Positions 1 through 10,580 are shown, counted from the stretch's first letter. The stretch: DNA of 64,000 nt from CAVTLG01 sp963802635 (GCA_963802635.1 CAWDJJ010000001.1:2046001-2110000), one strand, 5' to 3'. Program-made: numbers and translations. Notes: generated by a model from the letters alone, not told the origin.

Positions 1-938
1 TAGAGGGACTCAAGGAATAGGGGGTCTACAAGCTTTCCTCTAGAATCATGTAACCGAACGAGCTTTTGCTTGAGCAGGAAGCGCAATGCAGCAGTAAATC
101 CCTCCTGATCCATCTGAGCCATATCCATAATCTGAGCAACACTTCTTGTGTCATCGATGGTAGCATAGAGCCAACGCGCCTGTTTGTTAGAAATAGCCAC
201 AGCGCTAACAAGAGGATTGCTTGTTTGTAGCGTATTTACACTCTGCGCTCGATGCGGAATAAGATCACCGAGTTCATATGGCTGAGATTGTCCTCGATCC
301 TTCAGAGAATTGGCAGAGAATGAGAAGGGTGAATTTGCCGCATCCAATAGTAACCCACGACTCTTTGCAATGGATAAGGCATACTCTAAAATGCGAGTAA
401 CGGTCGCTAGCTGGTTGGCATTCGATGGCTGATGCGTAAAGAGTGAAGCAATCATAGCCAGAGGAGTAGGTATCGCCCCTGAAGAGATATCATTACTTGT
501 CGGAGGAAGTAATGCATCGTTACTTAAAAAGCTGCTTTCCCAGTAATGAAGATTATACTGAGTAAGCATATCCGCCTGAGGTAAGAGAAAAATACTGCCT
601 ACAGGTTGATACCTGACTCCATGCCGTTCATTGAGCAGACCTTTCACTACCTCAGCAACTTGTGGATTGTTGACAACATGCAGTGGGAACGAAGAATTCT
701 GGGTAGTCGTCACCCGCAATTCTACCGAAGACTGCCCAGTGGTATGGGCTTGATTTGCCCACAACTGGAGAACTGGTATATTCAAACGCTGTTCAATGCT
801 ATGTGACAACCACAGAAACAACTCATCAATATGACGCATATTCGTGATGATCTGCAAAAGTTGCGTGATAATTACTAGTTGTGGATTACCGCCGCCTGGG
901 CGCTGAGTGTGTGTAGAGAAACCTTCGTTGCTGTCCAT
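1..938 (-). CDS. Hypothetical sensor-like protein, cut off at the left edge
   Basis: An uninterrupted minus-strand frame opens with ATG at 938 and runs off the left edge, so the C-terminus is missing. The start has a good ribosome binding site (GGGAGG about 7 bases upstream). About 312 residues are visible. The first 100 or so look like a small sensor domain (residues such as DELFLWLSHSIEQRL and IPVLQLWANQ), and the last 60 (ARWLYATIDDTRSVAQIMDM, then FTAALRFLLKQKLVRLHD) resemble a winged-helix effector domain of the kind found in DUF4388-type regulators. I do not recognise a specific family. A sensor or regulator is an inference from fold-like patterns only. Codon use is regular over the whole frame, which supports a real gene. 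Confidence 0.7.
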   Translation of the reverse strand, partial: MDSNEGFSTHTQRPGGGNPQLVIITQLLQIITNMRHIDELFLWLSHSIEQRLNIPVLQLWANQAHTTGQSSVELRVTTTQNSSFPLHVVNNPQVAEVVKGLLNERHGVRYQPVGSIFLLPQADMLTQYNLHYWESSFLSNDALLPPTSNDISSGAIPTPLAMIASLFTHQPSNANQLATVTRILEYALSIAKSRGLLLDAANSPFSFSANSLKDRGQSQPYELGDLIPHRAQSVNTLQTSNPLVSAVAISNKQARWLYATIDDTRSVAQIMDMAQMDQEGFTAALRFLLKQKLVRLHDSRGKLVDPLFLESL

Positions 939-1113
939 ATAAGCCTCCCTCGCATTTCTCCCCTGTCCACGCCAACGGGAGAAAGTTCTATCTTTGCACT
1001 TTTTTGGAATGCCTCTAGAGATCTCCGTATAGAAATATTTACACATAGTGTCCTTGGTGAAGCGCTATAGAAGCCAGCAGATCTTCCCAGATACTATTCG
1101 TTTATGCTGAGAT

Positions 1114-1796
1114 CTATAGTGAAGGGTCTGTTGCGAAAATACGTTGGACACAAAACGTTTTGAGATAGCCTGCAAAGCCATCTGTGCATACCAGCAAGCC
1201 TTGCACAAATTGACAGCACGCACGAACGTGTTGGAAGAGACGGTCAATGAGCCTGCGATCTCGGCTCGTGCTCACTGTCCCAGCCATCCAGAGGTGTGTC
1301 GTGACATTCATCGCGAATGCCGTCCAGATGATTATTTTCCTCCCTTCGCTCTCATTTCATCTGCCTGGATATGCTGGCTTTTGACGTTTCCCTGTTCAAC
1401 TATAGCATGATGCACTTGCTTGCAGTGTTTTCCTGCCCGCTTTTGCCAATCTGCTACTGTCCGTTCATCGAAATAAAATGCATGAACTATTGCTTGTGTT
1501 GGGTATCCATAGGAGAGTAATGTCACCACTCTTGTGACTGTTTCCTCGTCTGTGTGCAGCCCCTCCATCACTGTTCCTCTTCGTGCACTAAACGCTTTCT
1601 TACACGTCCTGCAACGGCAGCGTTGCGGGGAATAGACGTGAATACTAATGTTGCCCTCTCTGACTTTGCCTCTTGTGGAACACGCCAAATTCGAGCAAAA
1701 TTGGTGAGACGCGTCCATCGGCTCTGGTGTCTTGTTTTTCATACCTACATCATGCCGGTGGATTCCGATTTTTCCAAGCCACTTCCCCCATTTCAC
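1114..1796 (-). pseudogene. IS1-like transposase, frameshifted and truncated
   Basis: The first 154 codons (1796 to 1332) encode an InsA-like part: a zinc-ribbon pattern (CSNLAC, then CRCRTCKKAF), a helix-turn-helix, and the first catalytic Asp region (QADEMRAKGG). The frame stops at TAA, and a -1 shift at GGAAAATAA around 1334 restores the DDE-like continuation (IIWTAFAMNVTTHLWMAG, then the second Asp in CTDGFAGY). The shifted frame ends at a TAG near 1114, before any plausible third acidic residue, so the protein is probably inactive. IS1 elements normally make their transposase by programmed -1 frameshifting at an A-rich site, so the shift itself may be natural even if this copy is dead. 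The IS1 assignment rests on domain order only. Confidence 0.65.
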
Positions 1797-1798
1797 TG

Positions 1799-1832
1799 GT
1801 TAATGTCGCTCTACCGTTAATGTCGCTCTACC
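1799..1832. repeat. 17-bp perfect tandem repeat beside the IS remnant
   Basis: GTTAATGTCGCTCTACC occurs twice in direct tandem (1799-1815 and 1816-1832), immediately upstream of the transposase start. It could be a terminal repeat duplicated by slippage or part of the element end. Confidence 0.85.
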
Positions 1833-2015
1833 AAGGTACATTATAATAGTTATGTCAAGCCCGTTGTTGATGTTCCTACGAAAATCCTCTGGGAGGGACC
1901 TCTCTGTAGAGAGCCTCCTTTGCCACCTTTGACTGAAGAGCTAGCTGCTATCTTACGCCATCAGCTTTTCGGCTATTACATGTATATTAAAAGAACTGTG
2001 CCCTGCTTCGGGTAA
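1833..2015 (+). pseudogene. C-terminal remnant of an unidentified protein
   Basis: From the tandem repeat to TAA at 2013 one frame is open without a start codon. It encodes a plausible C-terminus (for example KILWEGPLCREPPLPPLTEE, then LAAILRHQL). It looks like the tail of a gene whose front was removed by the neighbouring IS insertion. Only protein-like composition supports this. Confidence 0.3.
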
Positions 2016-2656
2016 GACTTTCTCTTCCGAAGGTTATACTGATGAAAAGAGTAGATAGAGGAGTCGTAGCATGCGTATACAAAACCGAGAGCATGTTGAT
2101 GGGTTGTTACCCCTGGATGGACAGTGGGAAGCAGGCGTTGATCGCTGCTATGATCGGGTGGTCAATGTGCCGGGATTAGCTGCTGATCCACGCGAGGCAA
2201 CGCGAGGCATGTTGTGGTATCGTCGTGAAGTTGTTCTGCCAGCGGGCACGTGGTCTCATGCAACGCTGCTGTTGTACGGAGCACGTTTCTGTCCACAGGT
2301 GTATGTGGATGGACAACTGGTATCGGCCAGCACGGGCGGCATGACAGTTACAACGCATAATCTCAGTTGTGAAGCTATGCGACCGGACAAGACGATTGTG
2401 CTGGAAATTGCTTTACAGTCGCTGAGCCAGGTGGCGGCAACGGATGCCTCTTATATCCCTGTGGCAGATCACTGGCGTACAAATCTGTCTTCAGGTCTTT
2501 GGGATCACGTGACATTACGACTCCATACTGCATACCGGATTAGCCGTGTTATCCCCGCGTACGATGGCATGAGCGATACGCTAACGGTTGCATGCTACCT
2601 GGAGCAATTGCCAGAAGACATAATTACGCCAAAGAGTCTCCCATCTGCCTCAACCC

Positions 2657-2749
2657 CGCGTAGTGACAATCTCTTGCGGTTGCCGAGCGTCCAAGGGGAT
2701 GTGCCACCAACCTCGACAGCGCGTAGCGACAATCCCTTGCGGTTGTCGC
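2657..2749 (+). repeat. Two REP-like palindromic units in frame inside the GH2 gene
   Basis: Unit 1 (2657-2686) and unit 2 (2719-2749) share GCGTAGYGACAATCYCTTGCGGTTG. Unit 2 is a hairpin with GCGACAA pairing to TTGTCGC; unit 1 has a degenerate version. They are about 62 bp apart and add residues such as RSDNLLRL and RSDNPLRL to the protein without breaking the frame. Confidence 0.75.
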
Positions 2750-2982
2750 CCTTGCTCATTTGTCAGGTGGTGAACTATGCTGGAGACGTACTCATTGAAG
2801 AACAAGAGCCAGTTATAGGCTTGCACGGCAGCGTAAAACTGGCCTTGCACGGTGTCTGTGCACTATGGAGTCCAGAGCAGCCGCATTGTTACCAACTCAG
2901 GGTTATGTTGAGATATGCCGAGGTGGAGCTGGATAGGGAGGAAATGACGTTAGGTTTGAAAGACTTTCGGACCAGAGAACTA

Positions 2983-3108
2983 TTGCAGTATCCTCATACG
3001 GATCAATGGAATGGAGAAAGTCAGATGCCGCCTCCCGCGCCTCCCAACGGAAGGTATTCTACGCGAACGATGCCGAAGATGTCAAGTGGTTTTGCACCGG
3101 GCTTCGTG
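2983..3108 (+). repeat. Coding-tolerant dispersed repeat, copy 1 (in GH2 gene)
   Basis: About 126 bp that closely matches 48836-48962 in an unrelated gene; the first 24 bases are identical. Translated in the same frame, both give LLQYPHTDQ, then MP.P.PP, then ST.T, then FA.G. It separates FRTRE from FVLNNAPIHMRAG, which are adjacent in normal GH2 proteins, so it is an insertion of about 42 residues. Confidence 0.8.
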
Positions 3109-5330
3109 TTAAATAATGCGCCTATACATATGCGTGCTGGAACAGTTGTATGGCAGCGCTGGTTGAGAGATCCTGAAGCGCGTGACCTGGCCTTTAATGT
3201 CGCCTGGTTTGAGCGTAATGTGGTGTTGCGCCTGAAGCAGCACGGAGCAAACGGACTGCGTTTCCACCTGGGTACACCGCCTGAGGCACTGTTGGATTTA
3301 TGTGATAGGCATGGTTTGCTGGTACAGATCGAGTGGCACTTTTTTCATGGCATGACAGCGTCGGCGGAGAGCCTGCGTGAGCAATGGCGCAACTGGCTCG
3401 ATGTATGTATGCGCCATCCCTGTATTTGCTTAATTCATGCCTGGAATGAGACAGAAGGTGTGCAACTGACAACGGCGCTAGCGGTACTGGAAGAGCTGGC
3501 AACTGATTATCCCCCGTTAGTGATTTCGCATAGGGATGTACTGCATATCCACAAATACTGGTGGAGTCTGTTTGAGAACCTGGGATTGTATTACGATACG
3601 GCCAATGAATTCCCCTTGCCGATTATGGTGGACGAGTTTCGGCGGGAATTACCTGGATGGTGCAGGCAATCCAGGCGGCTATCCCGCGCTGGCTGAGAGC
3701 TTCTTGCGCTTCCTGGGACGTGATCACGATGCAACTTTGCGGCTACAACTCCATTGTGAGGCCAATACACAGGTAGCTGAATACTGGCGACGTATTGGGG
3801 CTGCGGGCTTCTCGCCATTTTGCATTCTGGGAAGTCCTGAGGATGGTAATCACCATTTCCTTGGTCCTATACGCGAGGCTGTCCCCAAGCCAGTGTGGGC
3901 AGGTCTAACGGCTGCTTATGCGTCGCGAAGTTGCAGCCTGGAGGTGTGGGATCGCAACTATGTACCGGGTCAACTGGTGCAATTGCCAGTATACTTTTTC
4001 AATGAGACAGGTCAAGACGCTCTTCTGTTGGCACAAGTCAGGATCGTATCTGAGGATGCCATCGAGCAGATTGCCAGTGCACAAATGGTTGAGCAATTTG
4101 TGCAGGCTTACGCTGTGGTCAAGCGCGTGGTGACGCTGCAACTTCCTGTGACGGTTGGACAATGGAGATTCCAGGCAATTTTACAAAATACCGTTGAGTC
4201 GGTCGCTTATCCGATTGTTTCATCCTGGCGTTTTCATATCTTCTCACCGCAGGTGCCACAGATTGTCCAGCAGGCGATGCTTGGCATCCCTGAAGATGAG
4301 CTAGAGTTGCGCGCATTTTGCGCTGAGCAAGGGCTACATACGTGTCCATTTGATGATCCGCGAGCAGATGTACTGATTACTTCAGCGCTAACCTGGCAAG
4401 CGTTCACGTGTGGAGACCGATGTCGCACCCACATAGAGCAGGCTCTGCAAAGAGGACGGGCTGTGCTGATGCTGGATATCGGGCCACGCAAGTTGGGCTA
4501 TGGCTATGTGCCAGGAAAACATGGTTTTTTGCAGGGTGGTATCAGTGTCAAAGAACCAGATATCCAGGAGTTTGACCTTGTTCACGGTATGCGCGTGCGT
4601 TTCCAGGAGGTTGCCGAGCCTGAAAGTTGTCTGCAGCCCGTTGAGACGAATGATGTGTTATGGGCAAATCTCACGCGACAACAATGCTGGCTGTGGAATG
4701 GCCTGCGTGGAGGGCTGATCGTTCCCGCGAGCGATATGACGTTGCCAGAGCTTGACGCAGAATCTTTTGTAGCGCTATGGCAAAACCTGGGAGCCGATGG
4801 TGCGTTGATACGCGCTGAGGCTGATTATTGTGCCTACGAATTGGCTGGCTTTTATGCCTTCTCGCTAGGCGAAGATATCCTGATGGCGCAGCAACTACGC
4901 GCGAAGGTAATGCTGCTGGTCGAGGATGCTCCTGCGTTGCAAGCGGCTATTGATACGCGGACTTCTGTACGGACCTATCATCTGTCGGCTTTGTATCGTG
5001 ATCGCCTGCAACAGTCGATCCGCTCGGTGAGCCTGACTGCCTTAGCCTCGTGCGGAAAGAATCTGACGCGCATACCCATTGTGCAGATGGATTTTGGGTC
5101 TGATTACGGGAGACTTTTGCTGTCACAGGTCATCACAAGAGGAAGATTGGCGCAGGGGTTTGGTGAGGATGGCCTGTACGGTGTGCGCTACGACGCCGCA
5201 GCGGTGCAGTTGACGCTAAATATGTTGCGGCAGTGCATGATACATGCAAAGTAGGCTAAAAATATTGGAGGGTCTGCATAAGAAGCTCATCAGTCAATTC
5301 AAGAAGGATATATCCATGTATGTGAATGAT

Positions 5331-6064
5331 TTATAAGTGAAGATATGGAGTAAGCATTTGTAATAACAGATCCTGATGACTGTGTAAGAAGAAGTGCTCG
5401 CCTGGCAACGTCTTCAATGTGAATGTGCTGGATGTTTGCTCCTGCCAGCCCTGGAGGTCCTGCAAACTGATCTCGTGATCTTCCACTCCTCCAAAAGCGG
5501 TGATGGGATAGGCCAGTGGAGTTTCGTCTGTATAATGGTAAGTTTCAAAGATGCTAAAATCTGCACGCAAAATAGGCGACAGAAGGTTCATTAGCTCTGC
5601 GTGCTCAAGGACGGCCTGTGGTGTGCCGCCAAGCGTGTGTAGAGTTTCGATGAATTCTGTTTCAGACATAGTGTGCCTGGTAGGCGTGAGGCGCGGTAGT
5701 TGGGGTGCGCGATGCGCTGAACAAAGAGGTGTGTTGGTTCAGGCAGATGGTTTCTGCGTTGGTAGCGTGCCAACTCGAAAGCTACAAGCGCGCCCAGACT
5801 ATGTCCGAAAAACATGTAGGGGATATCCTGATATGGGCGCATGACCAGGGCAAGTTCTGCCACGAGTGGGGCAATATGGGTGTAAAGTGGCTCAGCTATT
5901 CTGTTCTCGCGACCAGGGAGTTGGATCGGGCAGGCTTCGACCTCATTTGGCAATTTGCTCGACCAGAGCCGATAGATGGATGCTCCACCGCCTGCGTAGG
6001 GAAAGCAGAAGAGGCGCAGTCGAGGCTGCGTTTTAGTACGTATAATCCAACTTGAGTTTGGCAT
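5331..6064 (-). pseudogene. Type II (surfactin-type) thioesterase, one frameshift
   Basis: Type II thioesterases free stalled acyl groups from PKS/NRPS carrier proteins. The N-terminal frame (6064 down) has FCFPYAGGGASIYRLW, the LPGRENR strip and the nucleophile motif GHSLGA. The second frame carries the end of the alpha/beta hydrolase fold, with the acid in ITAFGGVEDHEIS and the catalytic His in LPGEHFFLH. One missing base near 5720-5723 (GTTCAG) joins the frames as LFVSAHRAPQLPRLTPTRHTMSE, which matches the family. All catalytic residues are kept, so a sequencing indel is likely. It sits 88 bp downstream of the acetyltransferase and may share its transcript. The only PKS/NRPS in view is 11 kb away and on the other strand, so a functional link is possible but not shown. 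Confidence 0.8.
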
Positions 6065-6152
6065 AGTTGTTACAGCCCTTCCTATTTTATGTTGTCAGAA
6101 GTAATAGTAGCGTATAAGCGTAAATAGAATCACATGTAAAGCTGTATAACAC

Positions 6153-6900
6153 TCATGCACCTGAGAGAGATTGCACGCGAAACCAGTAGTGATAAAGCTC
6201 GTGGAAGCCAAACTGCTCGTACAAGTGGCGTGCAATCTGGTTGTCACTGATGACTTGAAGGTAGGCATGTTCGGCGCTGTGTTGCCTGGCCCAGGCGAGG
6301 CATCGCAGCTATCAAGCGCGTGCCATGACCTTGCTTGCGTTGCGCTGGGCTGGTAACGATGTCAAACAGGCCAAAAAGCTTGTTTTCCAGCACACCTAAT
6401 CCGCAGGCAACGGGAATTCCGTCCTGATAGAGTACTGCGAACAATAGTTCCGGTGTAATGCGTTCCAGGATCGTGCGATGCGCTTGTTGAGAGGCCGCAG
6501 GCGTCTGGCTGAACTGCCAGAATATCGGCAACCATGTTGCCAGTGGAACATTGTGGAGTGCTGGATCGTGTGTTGTGGTGCCTGGAACAAGTTCTTGAAA
6601 CAACACGTGTACAGGATCAATATGTTGATACTCGCGTTGTGCTAAGAGGTCATCGAGTTCGTGTATGTCTGCTAAGAACGAGGGCAGGCGAAAAACCGTC
6701 GGTAAGTGTTTCTTGCTATAAAGCTGCTCGCAGAAACGAATTTTCTCCTGCTCTGGCAGCAGAGACGTGTACACGGGAGTGACAGAATTTGCCCGTTTCG
6801 TATATCCTCTGTCACAGCGTACGATCCAACCATCAAAAAGCAACTGTTGGCGTGCAGGCCAACTATTGAGCGAAGCTTCCTCTATTCGTCGTTCTAACAT
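6153..6900 (-). pseudogene. GNAT-family N-acetyltransferase, one frameshift
   Basis: The protein (about 249 residues once repaired) has a family-specific N-terminal half (NSWPARQQLLFDGWIVRCD, GYTKRANSV) and a C-terminal GNAT fold. The acetyl-CoA loop is SPAQRKQGHGTRLI. An extra C near 6304 (ATGCCTCGCC instead of ATGCTCGCC) shifts the frame. Reading past it restores MLAWARQHSAEHAYLQV, then ISDNQIARHLYEQFGF and YHYWFR, the classic last strands of the fold, ending at TGA (6153-6155). The start at 6900 has GGAG 8 bases upstream. The substrate is unknown. It lies upstream of the thioesterase on the same strand. Confidence 0.75.
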
Positions 6901-7199
6901 GTATATGCTCCATCTGTTTGTTCTCTTGGGAAGAAGCTGTATGAGTAAGCTTCTTCTTCGATGTCCATATCTCCCTTAATGCTTGGCATGGGACCATCCT
7001 TTCTACCGTTGTTTCAATCAAAATTGTGCAGGATCTTACTATGTCTGCAATGCGAGCCAGAGAAAATAGTCCTTATATTTAGGTTACATATTGAAAACTG
7101 GAAGGATTTTCGATTATAAATAATCATACCCAATGGCAACTCATCTGTCTAGCTATTTTCTAAATGCTGACGAGCGTTTAGAGAGAGGATCAGTAACGT

Positions 7200-8727
7200 A
7201 TGAAGAAGCATTGGCGCATGGTGGCGTCGATCTTTACTCTGGGTGTAGTGCTCCTCAGTGGGACTTTTTTTGTGTATGTGCATGCGCAAACGAGCACAAC
7301 CGCACAGCCTTCAGGCGGAGCGTCAACAACCACTCCTATCCAACATGTTGTAGTGATTTTTCAGGAAAATGTCTCATTTGACCATTACTTTGGCACTTAT
7401 CCCAACGCCACTAACCCTGCTGGTGAACCAACTTTCAATGCCCTCCCCAACACACCGTCTGTCAATGGGCTGACAACTGATCTGCTGACAAATAATCCGA
7501 ATTTGGCTAATCCCAGCCGTCTGGACCGTTCGCAGGCACTTACTTGTGACCAGGACCATGACTATACCGATGAGCAGAAAGCCTACGATAACGGTCAGGT
7601 GGACCAGTTTGTCCAGAATACAGGCGGCGGCGATTGTACCGACAACTCGATTGTGATGGATTATTATGATGGCAACACAGTGACAGCCATGTGGAACTAT
7701 GCCCAGAATTTTGCCCTCAATGATAATTCCTTCGGTACAGTCTATGGACCTTCTACACCGGGTGCGATCAATCTTATCTCTGGTCAAACTCATGGTGCCG
7801 AGGGCAGTTCATCGGGGGGTGAAATCCTCAACGGTACGCTTATTGGTGATGCTGATCCGCTCTACGATGATTGCTCCAGCGGCGACACGGTATCTATGAC
7901 TGGGACAAATATTGGCGACCTGCTCAACGCCAAGAACATTACTCTGGGGCTGGTTTGAAGGGGGGTTCACATCTACATCGGGCGACAGCAGCAATGCGGC
8001 GTGTGATTCTTCCAACACTAATATCGGTGGCGCATCCGTTACCGACTACGTTCCACATCATGAGCCGTTCCAGTACTATAAGTCTACCGCGAATCCGCAC
8101 CATTTGCCGCCGTCCTCAGCGGCGATGATTGGTCAAACGGACCAGGCTAATCACCAGTATGACCTATCGTCCTTCTGGACGGCAGTCGACAATGGTAATA
8201 TGCCTGCAGTAAGTTTCTTGAAAGCTCCCGCTTACCAGGATGGTCACGCGGGTTATTCTGATCCACTCGACGAACAAACCTTCTTGACCAATACCATCAA
8301 TCAACTTGAGAAGAGTCCTGATTGGAAAAGTACGGCGGTGATCATTAACTATGACGACTCAGATGGCTGGTACGATCATGTTATGGGACCCACCGTTAGC
8401 CCATCGGATAGTTCGGCTGATGCGCTTACCGGTCCGAGTCTCTGTGGTACGGCAGCATCAGGTGCCTATGAAGATCGCTGTGGTTATGGTCCACGTTTGC
8501 CGCTGTTAGTCATCTCGCCTTATGCAAAGCAGAACTTCGTTGACCACGCGCTCACCGATCAAACCTCTACCCTCCGCTTTATTGAGGATAACTGGGGCCT
8601 GGGGCGTATCGGGGACCAGTCGTTTGATGCGAGTGCCGGTAGCATAGATAACATGTTCGATTTCACCACGAGTTCTACAAGAACGTTGTTCTTGGACCCT
8701 TCGACGGGCGAGGTCTCGGGTGGTTAA
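7200..8727 (+). pseudogene. Secreted phospholipase C / acid phosphatase family, one frameshift
   Basis: The protein begins with a signal peptide (MKKHWRMVASIFTLGVVLLS, cleavage near VHA-Q). The phosphoesterase family motif follows at once (HVVVIFQENVSFDHYFGTYP), which holds metal ligands and the catalytic residue in the phospholipase C/AcpA family. Later family blocks are INLISGQTHG, SFLKAPAYQDGHAGYSDPLDE, VIINYDDSDGWYDHV and RLPLLVISPYAKQNFVDH. The frame breaks near 7941-7945: ATTACTCTGGGGCTGG carries one extra base relative to ITWGWFEGG, and the rest continues in the second frame. About 508 residues in total. It would act outside the cell on phosphodiesters. The conserved motifs on both sides suggest a sequencing indel rather than old decay. 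Confidence 0.8.
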
Positions 8728-8763
8728 GTGCTTTCCTATTTTTGGGCTGGTATCCGTTGTTAG

Positions 8764-8858
8764 TTGACGTTTAAACTAACACGAATTTAGCAGAGCCATA
8801 TTCTCCCTCAGCAATCCCTTCACAAGGATTGCTGAGGTTAATTTAGTTTAAACGTCAA
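8764..8858. mobile_element. 95-bp MITE with nested inverted repeats
   Basis: A 16-bp perfect terminal inverted repeat (TTGACGTTTAAACTAA at 8764-8779, complement at 8843-8858) encloses a second hairpin with a 12-bp perfect stem (CCTCAGCAATCC, 8806-8817, with 8826-8837). The 7-mer TTGTTAG flanks both sides (8757-8763 and 8859-8865), as a target-site duplication would. It has no coding capacity. It lies just behind the phospholipase gene and could also terminate transcription. Confidence 0.8.
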
Positions 8859-9001
8859 TTGTTAGGAAAAAACGAGCATACTGAACATTCAGCGGGAGTT
8901 GAAAATCGGGGCGGTGATGGAGTTGCCTCTGCAGCAATAGCTAGAGAGCGAATGGAAATCTTTAACGCATTTATACACGATTCGCTCCTCAATAGGCTTC
9001 T

Positions 9002-10305
9002 TTATTGGAAGAGGTAGGGATATTGAACTTTCAGAAGCTCAATGCCCAATTCTGCAACCTCCATACTGTTCCCGTAATCACTGGCTTGAAGGCGCTGATG
9101 GATAGTGGCAAGTCGGGCGATATTCAGGCTGGACTGAAGCGTTTTCAGTTGCATGAGGGCTTCGTTTGCCGTCTGCGTAGCGGTAGGATACCATTTTTTC
9201 TCAAGATGAGCTGACGCTTCAGTGATCAGCATATAAGCATACAGGCGTGGCATATCAGGATGAATAGAGTTTGCCGCTTCTTCGAGGGCTTCAAACGTGC
9301 CTGCGAGGTCATGAAGTTTATCAAGAGGTGATGCCATAAACAGTGAGGCCCGATCAAGATAATAGATGCCTTTATCCTTTGCTTTTCCTTGTTGTATGTA
9401 TCCTTCCGCCTTGTTTACATCTTTCAACGCTTTTGAGAGATCCTGGGCATCCGATGCTGTATGAGCGAGTGTTGTTCCAGTCAGTAAGAAGATACTGCCT
9501 CTCGACGAGGCACCAACATGGTCTCGGTGCTTTTGAGCTTCTTGAAAGTCGCGTAAGGCAGCGGTAAAGTGACGCTGCGCTCTCGTGTGATCCTGGTAGG
9601 ATGCAACTTTTCCCCGATCAAGGAAGAGCACACCACGTCTGACAAGAGCGCTAACGTACAATTCTTCGTACTGATTCTCTCTGGCTAGAATGACTGCTTT
9701 GTTAAGATGTTCTGTTGCCTCATCAACACGAAGAAGGTCTCGAAGAATGTTTCCTGCGGTCATTTGATAGCCGCATACTAATTGTCTGAGCCGCTTCCCA
9801 TCCTCCCCAGTCTTATAAAGAGCCTCATCATGGAGATACCGGAGACGCATCGCAATCTCTTTGAGTGAAGCGTGCGTTGTCTGAGTTGTATAGCTTTTCT
9901 CAGCAGACACCAACGCACGCTGAAACTCTTCAATATCTAAGCCGCTCTTTTTGCGTATGACCTTCGGTGCTGTCTTTTCAGGGAAGGTAGGTACAGGCTT
10001 CGGAAGCAGTTCATCGAGTGTAGAGACACCGAAGTAGATGGGTGGGATTTGGAGTATCTTCGCTATAATCCACCGTCTTTTCGGATCGTGAGGGAATGAA
10101 TTTTCTCGTATCATTTGGTACATCCGCTCTTTTGTGTATGGCTTGTTTTTCACCGCTTGTCCATACAACTGACCAAATTGCTTACGTTCCATCCCATGAT
10201 CTCGAGGCGTGAAACAATAAGATGAGCAAAATCTGCTTTCTCCTCTTCACTCACCGACAATGGATCACTGAGTTCGTTTCTGCTCACATCTTTTGTTCCA
10301 GCCAT
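9002..10305 (-). pseudogene. HTH/TPR regulator (paralogue of 43196-44482), one frameshift
   Basis: A short frame starting at ATG 10305 (MAGTKDVSRNELSDPLSVSE) overlaps the long frame that starts at 10192. Comparison with the paralogue at 43196-44482 shows that they form one protein: LIVSRLEIMGW continues as ERKQFGQLYGQAV if one G is restored at GGGATGGAACG near 10189. The N-terminal 80 residues match the paralogue (PHDPKRRWIIAKILQIPP against PKDPKRRWVLATLLNVPP) and look like a degenerate helix-turn-helix. The rest is a string of TPR-like helical pairs ending in GIELLKVQYPYLF. This layout resembles peptide- or ligand-responsive regulators of the RRNPP type, but no ligand is known. Cytoplasmic regulator is an inference. 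Confidence 0.7.
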
Positions 10306-10580
10306 CACAACATTTCTCCCTCTTAATCTTAATACTGTCTTTGTGATGATAAGTATAGAGGAGATGACTCTTCTTGTCCATATCACTATCCTCATCTGGA
10401 AGTGAAATTCGATCCCGTTGGCGAGAAAAATTTCACAAAGCTGAATAGTCAAGAGAGTATGCTCAAGGCAAGAACAGAACGTGCAATGTTCAGTTGTTCA
10501 AGGGCAGCTTGGCTGTACGTTTGCTTTTAAGAAAGGCACTTGTTTGATGCCAGAAAGCGAAGCTATGGAGGGAACAGAAA

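Larger units (their letters stand above)
2071..5254 (+). pseudogene. Glycoside hydrolase family 2-type protein, one frameshift
   Basis: Two overlapping frames make one protein of about 1,060 residues. The N-terminus has the sugar-binding jelly-roll of GH2 enzymes (WYRREVVLPAG, VYVDGQLV, SSGLWDHVTLRLH). An immunoglobulin-like domain and a TIM-barrel follow (FVLNNAPIHMRAG, HGANGLRFHLGTPPEALLDL, HAWNETEG). The join is at 3637-3641: GACGAGTTTCGGCGG should read GAG TTC GGC GGG, so one extra T shifts the frame, and the protein resumes as GGNYLDGAGNPGGYPALAES. The C-terminal 500 residues are less typical. Two sets of in-frame repeats lengthen it, one near residues 190-230 and one near residues 305-346. 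Family members hydrolyse beta-galactosides, glucuronides or mannosides; the substrate cannot be predicted here. The lesion may be a sequencing error. Confidence 0.75.

Noticed and set aside
1120..1140. GGGTCTGTTGCGAAAA, similar to IS6-family ends
   Set aside because: No matching inverted end was found on the other side, and the adjacent transposase is not IS6-like.
5331..6900. Thioesterase and acetyltransferase as members of the PKS-NRPS cluster
   Set aside because: They are 10 kb away on the opposite strand with unrelated genes and htpG between; only functional plausibility connects them.
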